From Dermatemys mawii (taxonomy: Eukaryota; Chordata; Testudines; Dermatemydidae): 64,000 bases of DNA. Numbering within the stretch: position 1 is the first letter of the stretch; each line of letters opens with the position of its first letter. The DNA is taken from contig ML677358.1 in NCBI GenBank assembly GCA_007922305.1, forward strand, positions 10,929,343 to 10,993,342, read 5' to 3'. A program made the translations under genes and the position numbers. This document shows positions 49,316 through 61,644 of the stretch, one piece after another. The notes beneath the pieces are model-generated. The model ran no database searches. It was given only the letters and a program-made list of their open reading frames with translations, and was not told where the DNA came from.

Positions 49316-49726
49316 GTCCTTTTGGTGCGATACAGAGAAACTGAAAAGGTCAGAAAGACAACTCTGTAAAAACTTTTGAAGGTTTCCATTCAGTCCTGCA
49401 GCATAGACTCTATGAGACCTGGTGTTTTTAATAAATTCTTCTCTTTGTGGCCTTGGTTCAGGTTGGTGCGAATGCACATTAGAGCTGGCTGAGAAATCAG
49501 AATTTCTGCCCCTCAGGAAATTCTGATATTTCTACATTTGTTTTTGCTCTGAACCAGTACAAAAAGTCCCAAACCAGAAATTTTTCACAGAATGGACAGT
49601 TCAGAAAGATTTCAGTTTACAACTCTTTTGACATTCACAAATAGAAATGTTTCATGCTGTTTTGTTGAACTGAATCAAAGCATTTTGTTTCATCTTGGTT
49701 CAACACCGTGTCCGCCTGAGATGCCT

Positions 49727-49807
49727 CATGGGAGCTGTAGGTCAGCTGCTTTATGCCTGACTTCTCTTCTATGGCTCAGGCTTCCTAGCTAGACTACATC
49801 TCCCATG
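49727..49807. repeat. Inverted pair of CTACA(N)CTCCCATG motifs
   Basis: catgggagctgtag (49727-49740) and ctacatctcccatg (49794-49807) are inverted copies with one change. They resemble the ACTACAnnTCCCA class of ZNF143-type sites, which also occur in some transposons. Confidence 0.6.
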
Positions 49808-50077
49808 ATACACTATGGTCAGATAATTCCCACCATGTACCACATCTGTTCAACCAGAGGGGAGGTCATGAGTCCAGAAACACCAGAGTTTAAATTGAAC
49901 TTTCAAAGATAACATTGCATTTCCTGTCCTTTGAGGACTTGTTTTCTGAACTTTAACTGAAATTTATCACTGGTGTAAATCTGAAGTAATTTCATTGACA
50001 TCAATGGAGTTAGTCTGGACTGACATCAGTATAACTCTGAGCTGAATTTGGCGTGGAATGTTCTAACATGTCTGTCA

Positions 50078-50545
50078 CAGGGTCCGGGCTGGCCTTGCGT
50101 TCTCCCTGCTTCCCAATAAAGGCCTTAACACCAATCCACAGTGTTTCACCAAGTGTCCTTTATTTACAGTCTTTGTGCGTGGCTTTCAAGTGACCAACAG
50201 TGCTCCCCTAATCCCCTGACAGCTATCCCACTGACCTGGTTCCTGGGCTTCCAGGCCCCTGAGGCACCCTGCTCGCTGCCAGGAGACAGAGCTTCAGTCT
50301 CCCGTTCCCTGCCAGGCCTCCCCCGCTTCTGACCATGAGTCAGAGTTTTTCTAGCCTGGTCAGCTTCCTGCCTCAGCTGTGCTCGATCAGCCCCTACTAA
50401 CTCTGTGAGCCCATGCTCCTCAGGGCTTCCAGCTGGGTTCTCCTGCCGGCTACTACTGGCCCCTGTGCCCTGGTCTCCTGCCAGGCAGCAGGGTTTCTGC
50501 AGAGGCAGGGCATTCTCAGGGTTTTTACCTCTGCCCTTTCACAGT
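50078..50545. repeat. GC-rich interspersed repeat, unclassified
   Basis: It starts near tgtcacagggtccgggctgg and ends near ctctgccctttcacagt, with many cctgccagg and ctgcctc words, in sharp contrast with its AT-rich flanks. aataaa occurs at about 50114. It may be LTR-derived, but no termini or duplication are firm. Confidence 0.35.
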
Positions 50546-52536
50546 GTCCTATCGATGTAAGACGTTGGCCTCCATGAGTCTCAAACTTTTCATAGTCTTT
50601 TTCCAACTTCCCACAAATATAGACTTTGTCTTTCTCTCTGTGTCACCTTACTGCTCCCTATCCTCTCTGCCCCTTCACTTAATCTGGCCACACCTAACAT
50701 GAGTTCTCTGTGCTCTGCAGCCTCTGCCATCTGGAACAGACTTCCAGCAATGCTCCATCTCCCTGACTCTCCATTTCAAAACTCCACCTGTGAACATAAG
50801 TTTTAACCATTAGGCCTCTCATGTGGCTACAGTGCTTTAACTCTATGACTCTCGTTATTTAACTCTGTGAAGCAATTTGTGTGAAAGACATCATACAAAA
50901 TACACTTACATCCTCTGCATAAATAAATCAGGGCCTCACATTATCTCAGCAGTTCCTAAGAATTGGGCTTCATACGCCTTTGAGTACCTGAGCTCTGTGA
51001 CCAATGCAGTGAAAAATTATAATTTAATGCAGCAGCCAGCATTCTGTTTGGAGCATCTTCCAAATGTTAATTATTAATAATGCAATTATGAGGAAAAGTT
51101 CCTGTACCATCTCTGTATTAAATAGAATTTGCACAGCCATCTGGTGTTCTGTTTAATTCTTATTAATTTTTTCCCCGAATCCAATTTGTATGTCTTGCTG
51201 TTAATTACATTAAATCCTGTGACACAAGGGGGGTGATCTGGTTTTGTGACGGCCAGGAACTGAACTGCCAACTGGGAAACTGGAGCTGGGTGCTCAACAT
51301 CTGCAATTAAAGGCAATGGGATGATGATGTGCCCAGCATCTGGAAAGAAGGGGGATGAATGTCAGCTCCCACACAGAGACACTGGCTTTGGACTTGAAGG
51401 AAAATGTTGGCCAATCAGATCCCTACCAACATTAAAGGGCAATGGGAAAAGAGTGTGACAATGAAGACAGAAGAGTTAATTGAAAGATACTGCATAGATC
51501 TCTAAAGCAAAGGGATTGATTAATAAGTAAAATGGTACTCCAGTGATATATCAAGAAGAAATGTGAATTCCTTCACTGGGGCTCATCTACAAGTTGGCTT
51601 CAGTGCTGAGCAAGTTCAGCATTAACTCCTGGGTAGAGTACATGTCCTAAACGAGGATGTCTGAACTGGCACAGAGGAAATAAAAACCTTCCCTGCCTCT
51701 GTACCACCACCCCTATGAACTTTGGCTCCCATTTAGATATAAATCTGTTCATGGGATAACTTTGGTACACCTTTGGTGACTGGGATCAGAACTGTGGGAT
51801 CTAAGTGATTTAAGAAAGTCTGTTTCTGTGCTATTTCTGGCAAATAGCTTCCCTTTATTTATTGTACACTTACACTATGATTGGATCTGTAGAAAAAAAA
51901 TCTGTCCCGAGGAGCTTTCACAGCTAGGGCTGTATGAAAGGTTGGACTAGATCTATGCCTCTGTCATGCATTTGTGTTTATTTCTAATTGTATTTGTTTT
52001 TCATGGTTTTTTCTTAACTCACAAAAATGACTTAAGTAACCATGAGATCTGGTATCCTGGTGCCACTTTTCAGCTTCTCATCATGGAAATGCTATCAAAA
52101 TATAAGACTTCACATTATCATGGCCTCATAAATGGTTTCCTGTTACATTAAAAAAGAAAAAGAAAAACTAAACACCCCAGCAAACACAACATAAATACAA
52201 ATACCAAGATATTAATGTGCATTTACGCTCCAGGAGGTTTAACATTCTATCTCCTCTGGAGAGAATAGCACTGAATTCCAATAAAAAACATTCTGTTCCT
52301 TTAAAATGGAGGACCATTTCATTCACCCCCTGCACACAGTGACGGCTCCTCCAACCTCAACCCTCATCTAGCCTCCCCGGAGACACCATGCAGAGAGAAT
52401 ACATATGCCCTGCAAAGCCCATCCATCTAACCTCTTGCACAGCAGAACTACACCAGTTCCTTTGCAGTGGAGTTCTCCAAAGCTAGAGAGGAAGGGGCTT
52501 ATTTTTCCATTCTGCATACAAACACTAATCATAGAC

Positions 52537-52700
52537 TAAGAACATAAGAATGGCCATACTAGGTCAGAGCAGTGGGTCCATCTAGCCCAGTTTCCCGTCT
52601 TCTGACAGTGGCCAGTGCAGGAGACTTCAGAGGGAATGAACAGAACAGGACAATTTATTGAGTGATCCATCCTCTGCCGTCCAGTGCCAGCCTTGTGCTA
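52537..52700 (-). mobile_element. CR1 3' end fragment
   Basis: The tail aagaacataagaatggccat is followed by tccatctagcccagtttccc, agtggccagtgcagg and gagtgatccatcctctgccg, the antisense of the CR1 3' untranslated region. Confidence 0.9.
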
Positions 52701-55487
52701 ATTAATATCATGACAACAGTCTTTTGACACACCAGTATAGGTGTCAAACCTTTTTGGAAGGTTTCCCGCACTTACGAAACACCTAAGTTTTTGCATAATG
52801 TTTTCTCCACTCCAGCAGCTTGATTATTTCACTATTTGACAAAATATTGGGATTGTAACTTTCAGAACCATTCTCAGGAAATGACAAATGAGGTGACAAA
52901 CTCTACAACCAGCAAGAGCCAGGGTGATTCCAGGAACTTTGAATGAAGAGTGCACAGTTATAAATTTGTGATAGCTCTTGGGGCACTTGTGTTAGTTCCT
53001 CTGAGACAGGCAGAGTTTGAAAAGAATTATAGTCTCAGTTAGAGTTTTAAAGATCTGTTTACAGCAATCAGCTTCGGTAACTGGTGTAATTTTATCTTCC
53101 TTCTGGCTGTAAAGTATGAATGGAACAGAGCTTTTAATTCTATGATTACCTTCTATACTGGGCATTTCACTATGCACCAGAAAGTTTAACTGCCATGTTT
53201 TCTTGCCAATATTACTGAAGTAGTTGGCTTTCTTTTCACTTAAATGAAAGAAGAGAAACATTTTGAAAACGTTAAGTCAGGCACTTCTGACGCTTTGCCA
53301 GAACAGCTTTCCAAGATTCAACTTGTGTCTGAAAGTACTAATAAAAAACCCAAGATACTGATCAATAAAACTGCCTGCTTTCAATTGAACCACAAATTGC
53401 TTGTTGGAGTAATAAATGAGTGAAGTTAATAGAGGCTCTTTGTGCAAATTATCAATGAACAAATATCAAAGAAAATTGATTTAGAGCTGGAAGCAAGGCT
53501 CACTGAACTCAACAGAAAGATTCCCATTGATGTCAATTAACTTTGGATCAGGCCCTTGAATTGGTCTTAGAAAACCGAGGTACCAAAAACATGGTCCTGT
53601 TTCTGGTTACAGTTTATTAGGGAGCACAACAGGAAAGAAAATTTAAGATTAAGAAGATACGGTATCAGAACCAAAATGAGCTTTAAAACTGTGTGTGTAG
53701 GATTAATGTTTCCTTATAATATCCCTAATCCAGGGGAAAGAGGAAAGACAACAGAGCTGCTTATAAAACTCTTAGAGAAGTGTTTGATTTGGTGACCTCA
53801 TTTATCAGTGCCTGCTTCTTTTACAGTAGCCGGGTGGACAAGAGTAAAATGTTGCTTCTTAGCCTCCATTTCAAAACAGTATTATTTCCTTCCCTTTCAC
53901 TCCTTGTGGTGCACTGTCTGATGGCCATCAAGGGGACTGATCATTTAGCAGCTGTGAAAAATTAAGGAAATATGCAAATTTTTCATGACTCATTTTTCTG
54001 AGTTGGTGGATGCATTGCAAGAAGGGACTATGAAGAAATAGGGTTAATGAGTGGAAAAGAATAAAAGGGGGAAGTTTGAAAAAATATATCTAAAGGCCTG
54101 GCGAAGACCCTTAACCACACTGGCTAATCCTGCCTTATACCGGGGTTCCTTGCCATCTCTCTCAGACTGTGGGAAAGATAAGATAACAAAATATTGGCAG
54201 AGGCATGAGCTAAAAAACTAAAATCAGGACCATTAAATGAAGATTGGCAATATCAATTATGCTCTGAGAACTTCCATCAAGGAAAGCCTACCTTAGGCAG
54301 TTAAATCGCTAATAGGAAGACAAGAATCGAGACGCAAAATGATAGAAGGAGACAGAATATCAAATACTCATTAAAACTTTGAATCCAAATATAAGTGTTC
54401 ATCATTGAAACTCCAACTAGATGAAAACCTATAATATTTCATATATATTTTAGTTACAGCCGTCAATCACTAGCCCCTAAATGGGTGATTTACTTACTAA
54501 GATCCTTCTTGTTATCCACTGAAACAGCATAATATAAAATATTTCAGGCTCTGCCCTAGGTGCAATTATGTCAGAATATCTTTGTTTCTCTCTACTATGT
54601 ATATCTTCATGGGCTGAAGAATGCAAAAACCAACAGAGCAAATTTCAGGCTACTGATAATAATGGGAGAGATACTCAACTGGAGTAAATCAGTACAGCTT
54701 CACTAAAATAATGGAGCTATATTAATTTATACCAGCTGACAATCTTATATAATGTATCCAAAATAACATTTGGTCTAAAACTAACAAAAATGAGTGGGAA
54801 TTCACGGTGAACGATTTGGCCCAGAATGTTGGAAGCAGAAAGCCAAGTGGGAGTTGGGAAAGACAGTTCTGTAGTAGCTGGTAGAATGCCCACATAGCTG
54901 CTGGCATGGGTAGGGGATGTGACGATTCAATTTGCCAGCAACAATGCCGCTGCCAGACAGCCCAATATTGCTGAAATATCATTCTGCACCTTGAGAGCAG
55001 TGATTTCCCTTTACCCAAGTACCTACCAGGACGTATCAGTCCAGGGTGCAGTTAAAAGCTGGAAACTTGAGGAGCAGCATAGTCCATTTCTGGTTCCACT
55101 GCTGCAGGATTGCGGAACAGGTCGTGTGCTCAGCCAGCCATAACTCAGAAGCCATTTGCACCTTGAATTTGCCAGAGGCAGGGAGGACTGTCAGACATAA
55201 ATTAGCCTGATGCCTGGATTTCCCCATCTGTGGGTTAGTGATTTTGGTGCTTCAGGTGGGGGATGGAGGTCAAGCAGCGTTCCTTCACAGAGCTGTCTTT
55301 TACATTTTGAGGGCCAGATGCCAATTTCAATTTCACCTATATAAATACTGTGTAATTTCACTGGGCTTGATCGTGTTACTCTGATTTACATTAGTGTAAC
55401 GAGATCCAGAATCCATCCATTAAAAAAAAATATGCACACAATATATGATTTCCCTAAATTGGAAATAAGTTTCAAAGTGAAAGTTTT

Positions 55488-55533
55488 TACACACATACAC
55501 ACATACACACACACACAGACACACACACACACT
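55488..55533 (+). repeat. (CA)n microsatellite
   Basis: An imperfect acacacat/acacacac run of about 46 bases. Confidence 0.95.
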
Positions 55534-55581
55534 CAAATGCCTTTATTTCTCAAAATCTATTTCCACTGAAGGAACTCATTA

Positions 55582-55765
55582 CACGTGTCCCTAGCCTCTG
55601 TTTGCCAGAAGCTGGGAATGAGGGACAGGGGATGGATCACTTGGTGATACCTGTTTTGTTCATTCCCTCTGGGGCACCTAACACTGACCACTGTCGGAAG
55701 ACAGGATACTGGGCTAGATGGACCCCTGGTCTGACCCAGTAGGGCCATTTTTATGTTCTTCTTTT
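55582..55765 (+). mobile_element. CR1 3' end fragment
   Basis: Plus-strand cagaagctgggaatgaggga, gttcattccctctggggcac, gatactgggctagatggacc and the tail tttttatgttctt. The 5' end is truncated. Confidence 0.92.
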
Positions 55766-55844
55766 CTTCTAGAGATTGTTCATCTATTTAGCAATATAGT
55801 GTATGATAAATATCAACCTCCTACCATAAGTCATTGCCAATAAT

Positions 55845-56875
55845 GAAAAAGCCCATTATTAAATATTTGTTCTCCACAGGAGTACTTATAGACTGTAATC
55901 AAGTCTCCCCTTAACCTTCTCTTTGATAAGCTAAATAGACTCAATGAACTCAATCTATCACTATAAGGCAGCTTTTCTAATCAAACTCTCTCTACATTTC
56001 CTCACATCCTTCTTGAATTGTGGACAGAACTGTACAGAGTATTCCAGCACCAGCCTCACCATTGGCAAATACAGAGGTAAAACAACCTTCCTACTGCTAC
56101 TCATGATTCCTCTGTTTATGTATCCATTATTAGCCCTTTTGTCCACAGCATCACACTGGGAGCTCATGTTCAGCTGATTATCCACCATGACCTTAAATCT
56201 TTTTCAGTCATTGCTTCCCAGGATAGAGTCTCCCATCCTGTAAGTATGGCCTACATTCTTTGTTCCCTGATGGATTTAGCCATACTAAAACACATATTGT
56301 TTGCTTACACACAGCTTAACGAGTGATCCAGATCCCTCTTTATCAATGGCCTGTTCTCTTAATTATTTACCATGCCTTCAATTTGTGTGCCATCTGTGAA
56401 CTTTATAAGTGACGATTTTGTTTTCTTCCGGATCATTGACCCTATACTAGTTAACATTCTTATCAAACATTAATCCCTGTGGGACTCCACTGGAAACACA
56501 CTATCTCAGTGATGATTCCCTGTTTACAATTACATTTTGAGACCTGTCAGTTAGCTATCTTTTCATCCATGTAATGTGTGCCACGTTCATTGTATTATTT
56601 TACATTTTTTAAAATCACAGTGTTGTGCAGTACCAAGTCAAACACCTTACAGAAGTCTTAGCATATGACACCAACACTATTATTTTTATCAACAAAACTT
56701 GCAATCTCATCAAAAAAGTTATCAGGTTAGTCTAATAGGATCTACTTTCCATAAACCCTTGATGATTGGCATTAATTATATTACTCTTCTTTCATTTTTT
56801 ATTAATTGAGTCCAGCATCAGCTCTCTCTAGCCTGCTTAGGACCAATATCAGAATATATACAATAGAAATATGGA
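55845..56875 (-). mobile_element. CR1 LINE, RT to C-terminal region (second subfamily)
   Basis: The minus strand reads, in decayed frames, the RT segment equivalent to YLDFCKAFD (antisense around 56640-56670) and, further on, MVDNQLNMSSQCDAV and PMVRLVLEYSVQFCPQFKKD. It lacks its 3' tail. It belongs with 25361-25688, not with the ACATAAGAAC type, and carries many stops. Confidence 0.85.
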
Positions 56876-58507
56876 GAGAGAAATATAGAAAAGAACAGAC
56901 TGCGAAATGCTACACAGAGAACCAACACAAGATTTACTGAAGACAGTATTCATACGTTATGTAAATAACCTAGTAGTTATAATAAATGATGCCCAAAAGT
57001 TTTCTCAGCTCTAAAAGGGATGACCAGTTTTGAAGAATATATTTTGTAACCAAAGGAGGAAACATGCAGCTGATCTCAACTGCATATAACAAATCAGTAC
57101 ACCTTTTATTTTTTATTCATCTGATGCTGCAGAACTAGCAAGTCAAGAGGGAAGCTGTGGGTATGCATTATGAAACAATGCACTCGCTAGAGAGGAGCCT
57201 CTGAAAAAGAGCTGGCTAAAGAGCTGATGGGACAGGTATACTGAAGGCAGTGCACTGATTGGCATAGCAGTTCAGCTACATCTTGTCAAACCCACAGTTT
57301 CAAAGTTCTCTGTACCTAGGAGAGGAGTACAGTCCTTGAGAGAAGAAACAGAATGAAAGAAAGCGGTGCAGAGGACTTACTGTGCTCAGCAAAAGTGTCT
57401 GGAGTTCTCAAAAGCGTCGTTATAACTATTATCTTGTCAGTCTTCCAGGGATCCTTCTTTGATGATACAGCACAAGTGTATTTCAAACTACTTAGCCTTC
57501 TGAAAGGACACCAGGGCAAATTCTATTGTAAGTTACAACAGTACAAGCCCATGGAAGTCAATGAGCTGGTACCTGTTTAAGACACAGAATTTGGTCCAAT
57601 TTGTTTAAAAGAATTAAACTAGGGATAGGTGGAGTCTTGATACTAAGCTCCAAGTACGGGACAGTGCATAGCTTCACCATCCTGGGAAGAATCATTAGTC
57701 CAGCTCCTTTCTGTTACACAGACTAGCTCCACACCATTTGTCCCCAAATGAAAGCATTTAAATTAAGAGTTAAGTTTCTCTTTAATGAATTGCTTTCATA
57801 ACAGGAAGTGACCGTGTCTGGCTAACCCAGAAATGTTGTTGAGAGGCAGAAGTCAGCAGGTGGTGGGGGAAGGAGATAGCAGATGTTAACTGGAAAATTT
57901 GGAACAACTCTTTAAGCCCAGTTATAGGAGCCCAATTTCCATTGTTGAAATCATTAATCTGCACCTCTCAGATCCAGTATTTGCCAGAAACAAATTTTCC
58001 ACTCACAGAGCATGCTTTCGTAAAGCAGAATATTTTAAATATTTTTCTAAAACTAAACCACTTTCTTCTCTCTTTTGCTGCTTTAAAATATATTCCTTAC
58101 ACTCAGAAAACAAGCTTTAATTATCCCCTTTCATACATCCCTATCTGTTCCACTAGTTAAGTTATCTTACTGTAACATCAATGCAGAAGAAGTTACCTTT
58201 AAAAATGTGACCTAATCAAATGGGTGATTAAACGTTGGCACTTACTTTTGGAAAAGTGGAAGAAGAAGACTTAGAATATTTTTTTAATATTGATTTATTT
58301 TTCTATACATTAAAGAAGAAGTTCTAGTAGAGAGACATTGCTAACTCTTACAGTCTCTGCTTCAATGCAGAGCAGGTGGGCTTTATGCAGGGATTGATGC
58401 AGTGTATTTCAAAAAGAGTTTGCTGGGATCAATAAAATACTTAATAACTTTTGAATGAATTTGGCCGGCATATCAGAAAGGAACAAAAGCTCCAAGAAGC
58501 CAGGGTT

Positions 58508-59318
58508 ATAAGAACATAAGAACAGTCATACCGGGTCAGACAAAAGGTCTATCAAGCCCAATATCCTGTCTTCCAACAGTGGCCAGTGCCAAATGCCGCA
58601 GAGGGAATGAACAGAACAGGTAATCATCAAGTGATCCATCCTCTGTTGCCCATTGCCAGCTTCTGGGAAACAGACTAGGGACTCCATCCCTGCCCATCCT
58701 GGCTAATAGTCATAGACGGACCTATCCTCCATGAACTTATCTAGTTCTTTTTTGAACCCAGGTATGGTCTTGGCCTTCACAACATCCTCTGCCAAAGAGT
58801 TTCACAGACTGAGCATTGTATTAAAAAAATACTTCTCTTTGTTTGTTTAAACCTGCTGCCTATTAATTTCATTTGGTGACCCCTAGTTCTTGTGTTATGA
58901 GAAGGAGTAAATAACATGTCCTTGTTTACTTTCTCCACACCAGTCATGATTTTATAGACTTCTATCAGATCCCCCCTTATTCATCTCTTTTCCAAGCTGA
59001 GAAGTCCTAGTTTTATTAATCTCTTCTCATACGGAAGCTGTTCCATATCCCTAATCATTTTTGTTGCCCTTTTCTAAACCTTTTCCAAATCCAGTACATC
59101 TTTTTTGAAATGGGGAGACCATAACTGCACGCAATATTCAAGATGTGGGCGTACCATGGATTTATATAGAGGCAACATGATATTTTTTGTCTTATTATCT
59201 CTCTCTTTCTTAATGATTCCCAACATTCTGTTCAGTTTTTTGACTGTCACTGAACGTTGAGTGGATGTTTTCAGCGAACTATCTACAATGACTCCAAGAG
59301 CTCTTTCTTGAGGTTAAG
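58508..59318 (-). mobile_element. CR1 LINE 3' third
   Basis: The tail ttataagaacataagaacag lies at 58508, then the 3' untranslated region (ggtaatcatcaagtgatcca), then antisense of the ORF2 end (ctatctacaatgactccaag at the far edge). It has the same 5' limit region as the copy at 15000-15527 but more stops. Confidence 0.92.
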
Positions 59319-60539
59319 TGACTCGGGGTAGTTTAGCCTGATAAGGCCTTTTAGAAATTGCCGAAGTCTAACTTCCAGATATTCAGTCAAAAAATCAGAA
59401 AATACTTTCACATGAGCTAAATTTGTTTACTGCCATGTAGTACTCATTCTCTCAATGGTATTAGAGAGGGATTTTCAAAAGCATTCTGTGTCGGCCTAAC
59501 TGCTTGCACTGAAGCCTGTAAAAATTTTGCTAATGACTTCAAAGGGAACATTGTCTTGAATAGGAGCAGAGTTAGGAAACCCTTAGTTTTCTTCATTTCT
59601 AGTGCTCATGAAATGTGACAGATTGAGAGCCCTGGAGTTTGACATCCTCTCTTTATCCAGAGAGTACATACACAGACTTCTCCACATTGTACCATTCATG
59701 GTTTTCAGTCATTACTGGATAGTGAACCTCAAGCATATGTATGGAATTATTGGGACATCTACAACTCCACTGGCAGATGCTGCTGCGCAAGCACTAGTGG
59801 AGACAGTCTCATGAAAATCATGGCCTGATTCCAGACTCAAATGGTCCTTACACCATTACTGATCTCAGTGTTGCTGGAAAATTGCATATGTAGACTGTGT
59901 CAAGAATGCCAGTTTTTAGTAGGTGGGAATATGTCATTTAGGACCATGTGTAAGAGAGAACCAACACCTTCAGATCCATTGTCACAATACACCTCTTTCA
60001 CAAAGTGCACACCCCTTCAGGTTTGCATTATTTCCTGCCCATAAGTCTGCCAGTTCCTTGTGTCAGGATAGTGCTGTTTAGAAATTTTCCAGCAGAACCA
60101 TTTTTTCCCCACCAGAGAATGCTGATGTCTTGAAATAGAAACGTTCAATGGGAAAGTGCTGATTTCAATGACATTTTGATGGAAACAAAGCAGATCTGAC
60201 AGCTTGCCCATATCCCCAGAAAACCTGAGATCCTTGACTCACAAACTCCCCAGCAGCTTTCCAGGGACTTGGCAAACCCACCAGGAAGGCTGCTAAGGAC
60301 TCCAACACTGACTGGGGAAGGCCAGGGTCTCCAGCAACCCACCATGTGGACTGGTGGGGTGGCTTAGAATCCAGGAAGCTGACCGAAATTGACCTAATTC
60401 TTGTTAGCTTCCCTGTAGCTGAATAGCAGCCATGAAACTGGTCAGACAGTTGTTAACTTCAGTCACAGCTCCTAGCTGTGACCAATAGCAAGGGGAGGGC
60501 ATTGGGGTTTCCATTTTTTGTTGAGGGGGATCTTCTATT

Positions 60540-60775
60540 TTTAGCGGGGCTAAAAATTGCCATGTAGATGTTTGAGCTCAGGCCTGGGCTCTGAAACTTG
60601 GTGGGTTGGGGGGAAGTATTGGAGTCCAGGCCCATGCCCAAGCCACCATGTTTATACAACTATTTTAAGCTCTGCAGTCTGAGCCCCAGGAGCTCTTGTC
60701 AGTTGACCTGGGCTCTAAGACTCACTACCGTGAGGATTTTAGTTATTTATTTTTGCGCTGTGTAGATGTATCCCT
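60540..60775. repeat. Possible interspersed repeat, unclassified
   Basis: gctcaggcctgggctctgaa and gacctgggctctaagactca are loosely inverted around cacatgtttatacaac-like sequence, and it ends near gtgtagatgtatccctta. It resembles a turtle repeat I cannot name. Confidence 0.3.
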
Positions 60776-60965
60776 TAGATAAGGATGTGCTCCCGACATT
60801 CGTTAGCTGGGTTTGCAATCTGAGGGTTGTATTGAACCCTCAGCTACTCTTCCATAAGACCATCTTTCAAGCTCACAGAGAGTTCGTTTTCAGGTCTTAT
60901 CTGTCTCACCAACAGATGGTTGTCCAATAAAGGATATTACTTTGCCCAACTTGTCTCTCTAATAC

Positions 60966-61087
60966 AGGGTGACCAGATGTCCCAATTTTATAGGGACAGT
61001 CCTGATGTTGGGGTCTTTTTCTTATATCGGCTCCTTATACCCTGCACCCGCTGTCCAGATTTTTCACACTTGCTGTCCGGTCACCCT
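60966..61087 (+). mobile_element. AGGGTGACCAGA-type MITE
   Basis: AGGGTGACCAGATGTCCC at the left and TGTCCGGTCACCCT at the right. The centre gggtctttttcttatatcgg matches the copy at 8957-9088. Flanks tctaatac and tctaatat (60958-60965 and 61090-61097) look like a target duplication. Confidence 0.82.
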
Positions 61088-61461
61088 ATTCTAATATCCC
61101 AACACTCACACGGCTACAACAACACTGCATATTGTAACCATGAACAAACTTTTCCACATTTGTACTTGTGTAACCTACCCTAGAGATGAGAGGCCCCTAT
61201 ACAATTTTACCTATCCCTTGAGCCATCCAGTCTTACTTTTAATATTGTAAAAGGACCACCATATCCATACTAATTAACAGTTTAACGGTAACATTTTCCA
61301 TATTAACATGTGCAACTACCCTGCAAATAAAGCCATAGAAAAGCTAAAATCCAAGGGTTAATCCTGGTGCCACTGAAAGCAATGGGTGTTTTATCAATGA
61401 TTTCAATGGAAGCAGAATCTTCTAAAATGTAGTGTCAAAGCAACTAAAGGAAAAATCTTAC

Positions 61462-61644
61462 CTTTTTGACCTCATATTTAATGGCAAGTTTAATTCTGCT
61501 CAGGCTTGGACGGTGATGCTCAGGCCACACTTTTATGTTCACATCTCCATTTAGAATAGCCTCCACTTCTTCAGTATCCCTGCAGAGATCCAGTACACCC
61601 ACAACAAAATCCTTGCATTGCATAGATAACTTCCTGTAATCATT
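61462..61644 (-). CDS. TRPC7: TRPC7 exon, N-terminal linker (TRP_2-type) region (61 codons)
   Basis: This 183-nt exon has phase 0 at both ends. The acceptor TTTCATTAG precedes AAT GAT TAC, and the donor is AAA AAG|GTAAGA. It encodes [35 protein letters not shown], then [20 protein letters not shown] and KYEVKK. This is the alpha-helical linker after the ankyrin repeats that is characteristic of TRPC channels. [13 protein letters not shown] differs slightly from human TRPC7 ([13 protein letters not shown] from memory). It is the most upstream exon present; the ankyrin-repeat exons and the start codon lie beyond 64000. The intron to the next exon is 21.6 kb, the longest in the window. Confidence 0.97.

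Larger units (their letters stand above)
39839..61461 (-). other. TRPC7 intron (21.6 kb)
   Basis: The largest intron holds the Tigger remnant (41985-43110), an LTR-like block (48627-49315), a second GC-rich repeat (about 50078-50545), a dispersed repeat (45655-45782), several CR1 copies and MITEs, a CA microsatellite and a candidate microexon (47708-47739). Long stretches at 40200-41980, 43115-45650, 45790-48030, 50550-52530, 52705-55480, 56880-58500 and 59320-60530 contain no gene I recognise. Confidence 0.65.
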
